DNA of 64,000 nt from VRUE01 sp963697695 (GTDB lineage: Bacteria > Actinomycetota > Thermoleophilia > Solirubrobacterales > 70-9). Shown piece by piece: positions 8,559-16,610 of the stretch; the stretch's first letter is position 1, and each line of letters begins with the position of its first letter. Both the position numbers and the translations under genes were made by a program. The notes beneath the pieces were generated by a model. It worked only from the letters and a program-made list of their open reading frames with translations, was not told the DNA's origin and made no database searches. The stretch is from contig OY969094.1 in NCBI GenBank assembly GCA_963697695.1, positions 1,860,001 through 1,924,000 on the forward strand. The letters run 5' to 3'.

Positions 8559-9722
8559 ATGGACCTCCTCGAGTACCAGGGCAAGCAGCTGTTCGCCGCG
8601 CACGGCATCGCCGTGCCGAGCGGCGAGGTGGCCTCGACGGTCGAGGAGGCAATTGCTGTCGCGGAGCGGATCGGCTACCCCTGTGCGATCAAGGCGCAGG
8701 TGCTGATCGGCGGGCGCGGCAAGGCCGGCGGGATCAAGATCGCCGCCGATGCCGAGCAGGCGCGCGAGCACGCCGACGCGATCATCGGCATGGACATCTT
8801 CGGCCCACGCGGCGAGGGTCCGTTCCGGGTCGACCAGGTCTGGATCGAGGGTGGCTCGGACATCGCCGCCGAGTACTACGCCTCCGTCATCCTTGACCGT
8901 GGCGAGAAGAAGCTGCTGGCCATGGTCTCGGCCAAGGGCGGCATGGACATCGAGGCCGTCGCCGAGGAGGACCCCGCGGCGCTGGTCAAGCGCCACATCG
9001 ATCCGACCCGGCCGTTCACGGCGGCTGAGGCGCGCCCGATCGTCGACGACGCGGCCCTCGACGAGGACGTGCGCGAGCAGGCGGCCGAGGTGCTGGCCAA
9101 GCTGGCCGAGGTCGCGAGCGAGGAGGACGCGACGCTGATCGAGGTCAACCCGCTGATCGTCACCGCCGATCGCGAGGTGGTCGCGCTCGACGCCAAGGTG
9201 ACGATCGACGGCAACGCGCTCTATCGCCACCAGGAGCTGGCCGAGATCGCCGACACGGCTGACGATCCGCAGGAGGCGATGGCGAAGGAGAAGGGCCTCA
9301 CCTACGTCAAGCTCGACGGCAACGTCGGCATCCTCGCCAACGGCGCCGGGCTCTGCATGTCGACGCTGGACGTCGTCGCCCAGGCGGGCGGCAGCCCCGC
9401 GAACTTCCTCGATGCGGGGGGCGGCTCGAAGGCGGAGGCGATCGTCGACGCGCTGACCGTGATCACCTCCGACCAGAAGGTCACAGCCATCCTTTTCAAC
9501 ATCTTCGGCGGCATCACCCGCTGCGACGAGATCGCCAAGGGGATCGTCGAGGCCTCGTCGCAGCTCGACCTCAAGGTGCCGCTGGTGGTCCGCCTCGACG
9601 GCACCAACTCCGAGGAGGGGCTGAAGATCCTCGGCGAGGCGAATCTGCCCAACCTGCAGCAGGAGACGACGATGCTCGACGCCGCCCGGCGCGTGGTCGA
9701 GCTGGCGGGGGCGAGCAGCTGA
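8559..9722 (+). CDS. sucC: Succinyl-CoA synthetase subunit beta
   Basis: 387-residue ATP-grasp subunit that with SucD interconverts succinyl-CoA and succinate with substrate-level phosphorylation in the TCA cycle. It begins MDLLEYQGKQLF, the canonical family start, so the ATG at 8559 was chosen over an upstream in-frame codon. IKAQVLIGGRGKAGG, LIEVNPL, NGAGLCMSTLD and FNIFGGITRCDE are diagnostic. Its TGA overlaps the sucD ATG. Confidence 0.96.
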   Translation: MDLLEYQGKQLFAAHGIAVPSGEVASTVEEAIAVAERIGYPCAIKAQVLIGGRGKAGGIKIAADAEQAREHADAIIGMDIFGPRGEGPFRVDQVWIEGGSDIAAEYYASVILDRGEKKLLAMVSAKGGMDIEAVAEEDPAALVKRHIDPTRPFTAAEARPIVDDAALDEDVREQAAEVLAKLAEVASEEDATLIEVNPLIVTADREVVALDAKVTIDGNALYRHQELAEIADTADDPQEAMAKEKGLTYVKLDGNVGILANGAGLCMSTLDVVAQAGGSPANFLDAGGGSKAEAIVDALTVITSDQKVTAILFNIFGGITRCDEIAKGIVEASSQLDLKVPLVVRLDGTNSEEGLKILGEANLPNLQQETTMLDAARRVVELAGASS

Positions 9723-10594
9723 TGTCGATCATCGTCGGCAAGGACACGAAGCTGGTCGTCTCCGGCCTGACCGGCCGCGAGGGCTCCTTCCACGGCCTGC
9801 GCAACCAGGCCTACGGCACCCATCTGGCTGCGGGTGTGACCCCAGGCAAGGGCGGCCAGGACGTCGAGGGCGTGCCCGTCTTCGACTCGATCAAGGAAGC
9901 GGTGGAGGAGGCCGACGCCAACACATCGATGATCTTCGTGCCGGCGCGCTTCGCCGCGCCGGCGATCGACGAGGCGATCGAGTCCGGCGTCCACACCGTG
10001 ATCGCGATCACCGAGGGCATCCCGGTGCTCGACATGCTGAAGACCTACTGGAAGGCGAAGGAGGCGGGGATCCGCCTGATCGGCCCTAACTGCCCCGGCG
10101 TCCTCTCGCCGGGCAAGGCCAACGTCGGCATCATCCCGGCCCAGTTCTTCGACCCGGGCAAGATCGGCGTCGTCTCCAAGTCGGGCACGCTGACCTACCA
10201 GATCGGCAACGAGCTGAAGCAGGCGGGTGAGGGCAACTCCTCGATCGTCGGCATCGGTGGCGACCCGATCATCGGCTCGGACTTCATCGACATCCTGACG
10301 CTGTACGAGGCCGATCCCGAGACCGAGCTGATCGTCATGGTCGGCGAGATCGGCGGCGACGCCGAGGAGCGCGCAGCCGAGTTCATCGCCGCTGAGATCT
10401 CCAAGCCGGTGGTCGCCTACATTGCCGGCTTCACCGCGCCGCCCGGCAAGCAGATGGGCCACGCCGGCGCGATCATCTCCGGCTCCTCGGGCACCGCCCA
10501 GGCGAAGAAGGACGCGCTCGAAGCGAAGGGCGTCCGGGTCGGCGAAAGCCCGACCGAGACGGCAAAGATCGCCGTCGAAGTCCTTCGCGGCTGA
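9722..10594 (+). CDS. sucD: Succinyl-CoA synthetase subunit alpha
   Basis: 290 residues. It has the CoA-binding N-terminus (VSGLTGREGSFH), GPNCPGVLSPG, SGTLTYQIG, and the active-site His in KQMGHAGAIISG that is phosphorylated during catalysis. Overlapping TGATG with sucC indicates translational coupling and a stoichiometric complex. Confidence 0.96.
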   Translation: MSIIVGKDTKLVVSGLTGREGSFHGLRNQAYGTHLAAGVTPGKGGQDVEGVPVFDSIKEAVEEADANTSMIFVPARFAAPAIDEAIESGVHTVIAITEGIPVLDMLKTYWKAKEAGIRLIGPNCPGVLSPGKANVGIIPAQFFDPGKIGVVSKSGTLTYQIGNELKQAGEGNSSIVGIGGDPIIGSDFIDILTLYEADPETELIVMVGEIGGDAEERAAEFIAAEISKPVVAYIAGFTAPPGKQMGHAGAIISGSSGTAQAKKDALEAKGVRVGESPTETAKIAVEVLRG

Positions 10595-10634
10595 CCGGAC
10601 GGCGGACGGCCCGGCGTTGCTAGGCTCGGGCTCG

Positions 10635-11738
10635 ATGGCTGCTGAGACGATTTCGTTCGCTCGTGGGGCGCCTAGCGCCGACATCCTGCCGCGTGAGGCG
10701 GTGCGGGATGCTGCGGCCGCTGCGCTAGCCGAGGACTGGCAGAAGGCGCTCTCTTACGGGACCGGTGTTGGGCACCCGGGGCTCTGCGAGTGGGTCGCCG
10801 AGCGGCACGGAGGGTTGGACGCCGGCCAGGTGATGATCGCCAACGGGTCGCTGGAGGCCGGGGCGATGCTGTTCGAGCATCTGCTCGAGCCGGGCGACCG
10901 GGTGGTGGTCGAGCAGCCGACCTACGACCGCACGCTGCTGATGCTGCAGCGGCTGGGGGTCGAGCTGGTTCCCGTGGCGCTCGAGGCGGACGGGATCGAT
11001 CTGAGCGCCTTCGAGGCGGCCCTCGCCGATGGGCCGATCAAGCTTGCCCACGTCATCCCCAACTTCCACAACCCCGCCGGCTGCACGCTCTCGGCCGAGA
11101 AGCGGGTGCGGCTGGTCGAGCTGGCGGCCGAGCACGGCTTCTGGATCTTCGAGGACGACCCCTACCGGGAGCTGCCCTTCGAGGGCGAGGCCCTGGAGAC
11201 GATGCTCGCGATCGATCGCGCCGACTGCGTGGTCCACGCCTCCTCCTTCTCGAAGACGGTCAGCCCGGGCGTTCGAGTCGGCTACCTGGCCGGACCGGGG
11301 GGCGAGATCGCGAAGCTCGCCAAGCGGGCCAACGAGACCTACATCTCGCCGAACATGCTGGCCGAGTCCATCGTGCTGGAGCTGTGCCGCTCCGGCGGCC
11401 TCGACCGCAACATCGAGTTCGTCAAAGGGGCCCTGCAAGCGCGTCGCGACTCCCTGGTCGAGGCGCTCCGCGAGCAGATCCCCGAGGCCGAGTTCGTCGT
11501 TCCCGGTGGCGGCTACTTCCTCTGGCTCGACCTTGCCGAGGGCACGGATACCTCGGCGCTGCTGGCTGAGTCGAAGGGCGAGGGCGTCGCCTTCGTCGCC
11601 GGCCCCGATTTCATGATCGATGGCGGCCACAACAGTCTGCGACTCTCCTTCGCCAGCGTCCCGCCGGAGCAGATCGCCGAGGGCGTTGCCCGCATCGCCC
11701 GCGCGCTGGACCGCGTCCGCGCCGGGTCACCCGCCTGA
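10635..11738 (+). CDS. PLP-dependent aminotransferase, class I/II (LysN/MocR-type fold)
   Basis: 367 residues, cytosolic fold-type I aminotransferase. PLP-site motifs: ANGSLEAG, NFHNPAGCTLS, IFEDDPYRELPFEG with the cofactor Asp, and the Schiff-base Lys in SSFSKTVSPGVRVGY. It resembles 2-aminoadipate/aromatic aminotransferases and the catalytic half of MocR regulators, but has no N-terminal wHTH domain here. The ATG at 10635 follows the sucCD operon by 40 nt. Substrate not determinable. Confidence 0.85.
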   Translation: MAAETISFARGAPSADILPREAVRDAAAAALAEDWQKALSYGTGVGHPGLCEWVAERHGGLDAGQVMIANGSLEAGAMLFEHLLEPGDRVVVEQPTYDRTLLMLQRLGVELVPVALEADGIDLSAFEAALADGPIKLAHVIPNFHNPAGCTLSAEKRVRLVELAAEHGFWIFEDDPYRELPFEGEALETMLAIDRADCVVHASSFSKTVSPGVRVGYLAGPGGEIAKLAKRANETYISPNMLAESIVLELCRSGGLDRNIEFVKGALQARRDSLVEALREQIPEAEFVVPGGGYFLWLDLAEGTDTSALLAESKGEGVAFVAGPDFMIDGGHNSLRLSFASVPPEQIAEGVARIARALDRVRAGSPA

Positions 11739-11833
11739 GGCCGCGTAACCGGCGTCTGGCGGCGTCCTCGGTCGCTCACGTGCAGGGCACGCTTCGCTCC
11801 CTGCGTCCTTGCCAGGCTTGGTTGCGCGGCCTC
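11737..11833 (-). ncRNA. Repeated structured element, copy 1
   Basis: Read on the minus strand, 5' block AAGGACGCAGGGAG (11810-11797) and 3' block CGACCGAGGACGCCG (11774-11760) flank a short hairpin (CGTGC, loop CCT, GCACG). Enclosing stems: CTGGC/GCCAG (11815-11811 with 11760-11756) and a 14-bp near-perfect outer stem (11833-11820 with 11750-11737). The same blocks recur at 17448-17499 and 40846-40897. It begins 9 nt after the cupredoxin stop codon, so it would form that mRNA's 3' end. Confidence 0.7.
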
Positions 11834-11841
11834 AATGCCGC

Positions 11842-12219
11842 CTACTCGACCCTGACTGTGCCCTTTATGAAGGGGTGGAAGAGGCAGTAGTAGCGGTAAG
11901 TGCCCGGTTGCTTCAGGGCGACTGAGCCGCTCTCGCCGCCCTCGATCGTGCCGGTGTCGAAGGACCCGTCGTCGGCGGTGGCGGTGTGGGCAGTCGAGTC
12001 GCGGTTTGGGAAGGACACCGTCGTGCCGGCCTCAACCGTCAGCTCTGCCGGCATGTAGGCGAAGTCGGCGATAACGACCCCTTCGCCGCTGCCACCGGTC
12101 ACGCCGCCCTCGGCCGTCTCATCGTCGCTCCCGCAGCCGCCGCCCACGACCAAGAGGGAGATCGTGGCCAGCAGGGCGGCGGCGCGAGAGCGGGCTGTCA
12201 GGGGGGCCACGTTCCTCAC
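11842..12219 (-). CDS. Cupredoxin-domain lipoprotein (plastocyanin-like)
   Basis: About 125 residues: signal peptide ending LLVVGGGC (candidate lipobox), an acidic/Gly linker, then a plastocyanin-like domain ending TYRYYCLFHPFIKGTVRVE. The type-1 copper ligands His (STAHTA), Cys (YYC) and His (FHP) are present, but the axial Met found in the paralogue at 37.9 kb is replaced by hydrophobic residues. The start is uncertain: GTG at 12219 or 12210; the ATG at 12336 would overlap the divergent ferritin-like gene. Probable electron carrier or copper protein at the cell surface. Confidence 0.75.
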   Translation of the reverse strand: MRNVAPLTARSRAAALLATISLLVVGGGCGSDDETAEGGVTGGSGEGVVIADFAYMPAELTVEAGTTVSFPNRDSTAHTATADDGSFDTGTIEGGESGSVALKQPGTYRYYCLFHPFIKGTVRVE

Positions 12220-12232
12220 TACGGAGGTGGGA

Positions 12233-12273
12233 CGGGACCGGATCACCGAATCGAAGCGAGTGATCCGGTCCCG
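12233..12273. promoter_or_regulatory. 14-bp perfect inverted repeat in divergent promoter region
   Basis: Arms CGGGACCGGATCAC (12233-12246) and its exact reverse complement (12260-12273) are separated by 13 nt. It sits between the leftward cupredoxin and rightward ferritin-like genes, 54 bp before the latter's ATG. Placement suggests a shared operator or a 5'-leader hairpin. No regulator can be assigned from sequence. Confidence 0.6.
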
Positions 12274-12326
12274 GAGCCCGACCCGTAGGAGCGTGCGGAA
12301 GGGCAAACCAGCGAGGAGAGGACGAC

Positions 12327-13019
12327 ATGCCGACAAGCACGCAACGCGAAGGAGCGGCCGCCCCCGTGGAGGGCAACGCCATCGCCCGCGTCGCCAGCGA
12401 CCCGGTCTCGAGGCGGAAGTTCATCGCGCTGGGCGGTGGCTCGGCTGCGCTGGCGGCTTTTCTCGCCGCCTGCGGCGATGACAACGACACGACCATGACC
12501 ACCTCGACCGCCTCCGGCACCGAAAGCGAAACGGAGAAATTCGGCAAGGGCGACGTCGGCATCCTCAACTACGCCCTCACGCTCGAGTACCTGGAGACCG
12601 CCTTCTATGCCGACGTGGTCAAGAGCGGGCTCTTCAAGGGCTCCGATCTGGAGACGATCCGCAAGTTCGGCAAAGAGGAGGCCGAACACGTCGCCGCTCT
12701 CACCGCGGCGGTCAAGCAGATGGGGGCCAAGCCGGCGCCGAAGCCAAAGACCGAATTCCCGCTGAAGAGCGCCAAGTCGGTGCTCGAACTGGCGGGGACG
12801 GTCGAGAACCTCGGCGCGGCCGCTTACCTGGGCCAGGCGCCGAACATCAAGAGCCCATCGGTCCTCGCCTCGGCGCTGGCGATTCACAGCGTCGAGGGTC
12901 GCCACTCGGCGGCGCTCAACACGCTGCTCGGCAAGTCGATCACCCCGGACGGCGCCTTCGCCAAGCCGGCCAATGCCGACGAAGTTCTCAAGTCGATCGA
13001 ACCATTCATCGTCGGCTGA
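12327..13019 (+). CDS. Ferritin-like domain lipoprotein, Tat-exported
   Basis: 230 residues. A twin-arginine signal (SRRKFIALGGG) ends in a lipobox AAC at about residue 50, so the protein is probably an exported lipoprotein. The ferritin-like helical bundle (PF13668 type) follows, with metal-ligand candidates in LEYLETAFY, KEEAEHV and SVEGRH. The family is often annotated as iron/redox stress protein; no reaction has been established that I can state. GAGGAGAGG lies just upstream of the ATG. It is first in the run with its paralogue and the sigma/anti-sigma pair. Confidence 0.85.
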   Translation: MPTSTQREGAAAPVEGNAIARVASDPVSRRKFIALGGGSAALAAFLAACGDDNDTTMTTSTASGTESETEKFGKGDVGILNYALTLEYLETAFYADVVKSGLFKGSDLETIRKFGKEEAEHVAALTAAVKQMGAKPAPKPKTEFPLKSAKSVLELAGTVENLGAAAYLGQAPNIKSPSVLASALAIHSVEGRHSAALNTLLGKSITPDGAFAKPANADEVLKSIEPFIVG

Positions 13020-13045
13020 CCCGGCGGGCACGAAAGGAGCACGAG

Positions 13046-13684
13046 ATGAGCAATACGGAACTCACCCAGCCGCAGCTGGCCGCGGTCCAAATCGACGACG
13101 ACAGCGGCGACCTCTCCCGCAGCGAGGTGATCCTCAAGGGTGCCCTGGCCGCAGGAGCGATCTACGGCGCCTCGATGGTCGGCCCTTTGGTCGGCCGGGC
13201 GCTGGCGCAGTCCGGTGGCGGCGACGTCGGCATCCTCAACTTCGCCCTCACCCTCGAGTACCTCGAGGCCGCCTTCTACCGGGAGGCGAAGACCCGGGTG
13301 AAGGCGAACGGCGAGCTGATGAGCCTGATCGACCTCGTCGGCAAGGACGAGGAAGAGCACGTGAAGGCGCTGACGGCCTCGGTCAAGCAGCTCGGCGGCA
13401 AGCCGGCGGCCGAGCCGAAATTCGACTTTCCCTACGACAGCACCGCCGAATTCCTCGAGCTCGCCCAGACCTTCGAGGACACCGGCGTCAGCGCCTACAA
13501 CGGCGCCGCGCCGCAGATCAAGTCGAAGGAAGTGCTGGGCTCGGCAGGGGCGATCGTCCAGGTCGAGGCACGCCATGCGGCGGCGATCCGGCTGCAGAAT
13601 GGGGCGGAACCGTCACCGCAGGCGTTTGACCCCTCTCTGGACGAAGCTAAGGTCCTGAAGGCGGTCGAACCGTTCATCCAGTAG
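13046..13684 (+). CDS. Ferritin-like domain protein, paralogue of the preceding gene
   Basis: 212 residues, same ferritin-like domain (GDVGILNFALTLEYLEAAFY, KDEEEHVKAL, QVEARHAAA). The exporter region is weaker: a hydrophobic stretch around residues 30-52 lacks the RR motif and lipobox Cys. AAAGGAG lies 8 nt before the ATG. Tandem duplication with the upstream gene is evident from identical motif order and spacing. It lies 26 nt after that gene and 24 nt before the ECF sigma gene, consistent with one operon. Confidence 0.85.
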   Translation: MSNTELTQPQLAAVQIDDDSGDLSRSEVILKGALAAGAIYGASMVGPLVGRALAQSGGGDVGILNFALTLEYLEAAFYREAKTRVKANGELMSLIDLVGKDEEEHVKALTASVKQLGGKPAAEPKFDFPYDSTAEFLELAQTFEDTGVSAYNGAAPQIKSKEVLGSAGAIVQVEARHAAAIRLQNGAEPSPQAFDPSLDEAKVLKAVEPFIQ

Positions 13685-13708
13685 CGGATTGGAGCGGCGT
13701 ACAGCGAG

Positions 13709-14290
13709 ATGAAGATCCGGGGTGCCAAGGCCGAGCGACTCGCCGACGAGGAGCTGATGCCGCTGATCGGCGAGAAGGACCCCGATGCCTTCGAGGTCTT
13801 CTATGACCGTCACGGCGGCGCCGCCTACTCGCTTGCCTACCGGATCGTCGGCGAGCGGGGAGCGGCCGAGGACGTCACCCAGGAGGCCTTCATCTCGATC
13901 TGGCGCAGTGGCGCCCGCTACGACCAGGCGCGCGGCAGCGTGCGCTCCTGGATGCTCGGCATCGTCCGCAACCGGGCGATCGACTTCCTGCGCAGCAAGG
14001 CCGGGCGGGCGCCGAAGCTCGATTTCGACGACGACTCGATCCTTGAGCAGAAGCCGGCCGGGGAGCTGACCGAGGCCGAGGCGCTGCGCCGCGAGACCGC
14101 GCACGAGCTTCGCGGCGCCCTCGGCGAGCTGCCGGGGGAGCAGTCGAAGGTGATCGAGCTGGCCTACTTCGGCGGCTTCAGCCACTCGGAGATCGCCGCG
14201 ATGCTCGGGGTGCCGCTGGGCACGGTGAAGGGACGGATGAGACTCGGGTTGGAGAAGATCCGCGGCGAGCTGGCGGAGGGATTGGCATGA
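13709..14290 (+). CDS. ECF-family RNA polymerase sigma factor
   Basis: 193 residues. Sigma region 2 (FYDRHGGAAYSLAYRIVG, AEDVTQEAFISIWR, RGSVRSWMLGIVRNRAID) and region 4 (LPGEQSKVIELAYFGGFSHSEIAAMLGVPLGTVKGRMR) are complete, as in SigK/RpoE-type factors. The gene overlaps the anti-sigma gene by 4 nt (ATGA), the standard arrangement for a regulated ECF pair. Likely targets include the adjacent ferritin-like/cupredoxin genes, by context only. Confidence 0.93.
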   Translation: MKIRGAKAERLADEELMPLIGEKDPDAFEVFYDRHGGAAYSLAYRIVGERGAAEDVTQEAFISIWRSGARYDQARGSVRSWMLGIVRNRAIDFLRSKAGRAPKLDFDDDSILEQKPAGELTEAEALRRETAHELRGALGELPGEQSKVIELAYFGGFSHSEIAAMLGVPLGTVKGRMRLGLEKIRGELAEGLA

Positions 14291-14988
14291 ACGAGACAGA
14301 GCACGATCGCCGGCGCGACGAGTTGGCCGCGTACCTGCTCGGTGCGTTGGAGCCGGGTGAGGCGGCCGAGCTGGAGCGCCACCTGGCGGGCTGCGAGGAA
14401 TGCCGGGAGGAGCTGGCCTGGCTGCGTCCCGCCGTGCAGTTGCTGCCCGAGGTGGTGGAGCGGGTCGAGCCGGCGCCGGAGCTGCGGGCTCGCCTGATGG
14501 GGCAGGTGCGCTCCGAGGCGGATCGACCGCCGGCGCCTGCTTCGGATCGCGAGCGCGAACCCAGTCCGCGCCGCCGCTTCGTAACGCTTCGACCCGCCGT
14601 CGGCCTCGCCGCGCTCGCCCTGATCGTCGCCGCGGTCGCCGGCTACGCGATCCGCGGTGGCGGCTCGGACGGTGGCGAGACGAGCACCGTCGTCTCCGGC
14701 AGCCCTCCTGGAGTCACCGTCGAGATGGTCAGCGAAGGGGACTCGGGCACCCTGCACCTGGCGAACCTGCCCCAGTTGCCGCCCGACGAGGTCCTGCAGG
14801 CCTGGGTGGAACGGGACGACCGGGTCGTCTCGGCGAAGACGCTCTTCGTGCCCAACCGCGACGGCACCGCGACGGCGGTGATCGACGACATGACCGGCGT
14901 CGACACGGTGATGGTCACTGAAGAGCCGCGCGGCGGCAGCGCTCAACCAACGAGCGCTCCAGTGGCAAGCATCTCCGTCCCGAACTGA
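14287..14988 (+). CDS. Membrane anti-sigma factor (zf-HC2 / RskA type)
   Basis: 233 residues. The N-terminal zinc-binding anti-sigma domain (His-x3-Cys-x2-Cys in ERHLAGCEECREEL) is followed by one transmembrane helix (about residues 102-120) and an extracytoplasmic RskA-like domain (LPPDEVLQAWV, FVPNRDGTATAVI). It would sequester the sigma factor encoded immediately upstream and release it on an envelope signal, probably by regulated proteolysis as in other RskA systems. Confidence 0.9.
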   Translation: MNETEHDRRRDELAAYLLGALEPGEAAELERHLAGCEECREELAWLRPAVQLLPEVVERVEPAPELRARLMGQVRSEADRPPAPASDREREPSPRRRFVTLRPAVGLAALALIVAAVAGYAIRGGGSDGGETSTVVSGSPPGVTVEMVSEGDSGTLHLANLPQLPPDEVLQAWVERDDRVVSAKTLFVPNRDGTATAVIDDMTGVDTVMVTEEPRGGSAQPTSAPVASISVPN

Positions 14989-15002
14989 GAACGGTGGCCG
15001 CG

Positions 15003-15716
15003 TCAGCGGCCGTAGCGATCCGAAGAGAGAACCAGCTGCTCCGGGATCGTCGCCCGTGGCGGCGGCGCCGGATCGGCGCGAACCGAGACGGTCTCGGCGA
15101 CGCTGCGCGAGACCTCGTGGGTCCCATCGCCGGAGAGGATCGTCACGCCGTCCTCGTCGCTTCTCTCGACGCTGCCCTCCAGCCCCGGCTCCAGCCCCGC
15201 GTCCTTGAGGTAGTGCAGCAGCTCCTCGGCCTCGTTCTCGAAGCGCAGCACGTGGACCTTGGCGCCGACCTCCACGTCGGAGAGCAGCGAGCCGGTCTCG
15301 CGGGTCCCGTCGACGATCGGGTGGCCGTGCGGGCAGGTGGTGGCATCGCCGATCGCGATCCGCATCCGTTCCTCGAGCACCGGCGACATCGCGTGCTCGA
15401 TCCGCTCCGCCTCCTCGTGGACCTCGTCCCAGGGGATGCCGAGCACGTCGGTGAGGAAGCGCTCGATCATCCGGTGCCGGCGGACGATGTGACTCGCGTG
15501 CTCGCGTCCCGATTCGGTGAAGTCGAGCGACTTGTCGGCCTTGCGCTCTACGTAGCCGTCCTGGATCAGGCGCCCGACCATCTCGTGCACGGTCGGCGGC
15601 GAGAGCTGCATCGCGCGGGCGATGTTGGCCCCGGTCATCGGCAGGCCGGCCTCCTCGAGCCAGAACATGATCTCGAGGTACTCCTGCTCGGCGACTGTGG
15701 CGTGCTCCTGCGACAA
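15003..15716 (-). CDS. DtxR/MntR-family metal-dependent transcriptional regulator
   Basis: 237 residues: winged HTH (MQLSPPTVHEMVGRLIQDGY), dimerisation domain, and C-terminal FeoA/SH3-like domain. The metal-site segment reads EEAERIEH, with Glu where DtxR/IdeR have Cys (EACRWEH), and the N-terminal ligand position has Glu in AEQEYL. This is the Glu/Glu/His pattern of MntR in a three-domain protein. TTG start with GGAAGGAG five to six bases upstream. The obvious candidate operators in the window are the palindromes at 156 and 3259-3297, though specificity is untested. Confidence 0.88.
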   Translation of the reverse strand: MSQEHATVAEQEYLEIMFWLEEAGLPMTGANIARAMQLSPPTVHEMVGRLIQDGYVERKADKSLDFTESGREHASHIVRRHRMIERFLTDVLGIPWDEVHEEAERIEHAMSPVLEERMRIAIGDATTCPHGHPIVDGTRETGSLLSDVEVGAKVHVLRFENEAEELLHYLKDAGLEPGLEGSVERSDEDGVTILSGDGTHEVSRSVAETVSVRADPAPPPRATIPEQLVLSSDRYGR

Positions 15717-15767
15717 CGGTGCTCCTTCCCGGGTCTGGCGGCAGCTGGGGCCGATATTAGTGCTTGC

Positions 15768-16586
15768 TCAGCGGCGCTCGACCAGAGTCGTGACGACCGC
15801 CTCATAGAAGCCGTCGCCCATGCTGCCCTCGGTCACCGTGGCGTTGTCCCAGGCGGCGAGCGCGGCGCGCAGGCCGGGGTCGCGCTCGGGCCCGTTGGCG
15901 ACGACGAAGAAGCGCCCTACCGCGGCGGCCACCTCGAGATCCTCGACCGAGTCGCCGACGGCGATGCAGCCGGCCGGGTCGTAGCCGCGGGCGCGGGCAT
16001 GGGCCGCGACGGCGTTTGCCTTGCTGACCAGCCTGGGAACCAGGTGGTAGGCGTGGGTGGGTCCGTCGATCGCGGGCATCTCCCGCCCGATCGCGCCGTT
16101 GTCGAGCAGGCGCAGGTCACCGTGGCCCTCGGCTCCGAGCAGCTCGTTCGCCTCCGCGACGTCGACCTTGCCGCGGAAGAGGTGGGAGAGGACGCGTCCG
16201 TGGTGCCAGGGCGAGTGGTACTCGAGCCGTCCCTCGAAGCGCTCGAAGAGCATCGCCGGGATGCCGCGCGACTCGATCTGCTCGTAGACCGTGCCGTGCT
16301 CCTCGTCGGGGACGAGATCGCCGGTCAGCAGCGTCTTCTCGCCGTCGATCGCGAAGGCGCAACCGGCCTCGTAGATGTAGGAGGTCTGGCCCATCAGCCG
16401 CGCTGCCTCGTGCACCTGCGGCTCGCGCCGGCCGGACATGATCACCACCTCGACCCCGGCCCGCTGGCAGGCCTCCAGCCCTCGCGCCTGCGCCAGCGAG
16501 AAGGCCCCCTCAGCATCGCGGAAGAGCGAGCTGCCCTTGCCGAGCAGGGTGCCGTCGAGGTCGGTGTAGACGCATCGCAGTGCCAT
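15768..16586 (-). CDS. HAD-IIB phosphatase (mannosyl-3-phosphoglycerate phosphatase/Cof-like)
   Basis: 272 residues. Motif I YTDLDGTLLG, motif II IMSGRRE, then a C2-type cap (residues about 85-190), Lys in VSKANAV, and motif IV AVGDSVEDLEVA. This is the arrangement of HAD-IIB sugar-phosphate phosphatases; MpgP-like activity is possible but not provable. ATG at 16586; the divergent dihydropteroate synthase-like gene starts 24 nt away. Confidence 0.8.
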   Translation of the reverse strand: MALRCVYTDLDGTLLGKGSSLFRDAEGAFSLAQARGLEACQRAGVEVVIMSGRREPQVHEAARLMGQTSYIYEAGCAFAIDGEKTLLTGDLVPDEEHGTVYEQIESRGIPAMLFERFEGRLEYHSPWHHGRVLSHLFRGKVDVAEANELLGAEGHGDLRLLDNGAIGREMPAIDGPTHAYHLVPRLVSKANAVAAHARARGYDPAGCIAVGDSVEDLEVAAAVGRFFVVANGPERDPGLRAALAAWDNATVTEGSMGDGFYEAVVTTLVERR

Positions 16587-16610
16587 GGGTGCGGCCGCTA
16601 CGGTAGCGAC

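Noticed and set aside
12219..12336. ATG at 12336 as the start of the cupredoxin gene
   Set aside because: It would overlap the divergent ferritin-like gene and put about 40 Arg-rich residues before the signal peptide, and it runs through the inverted repeat.
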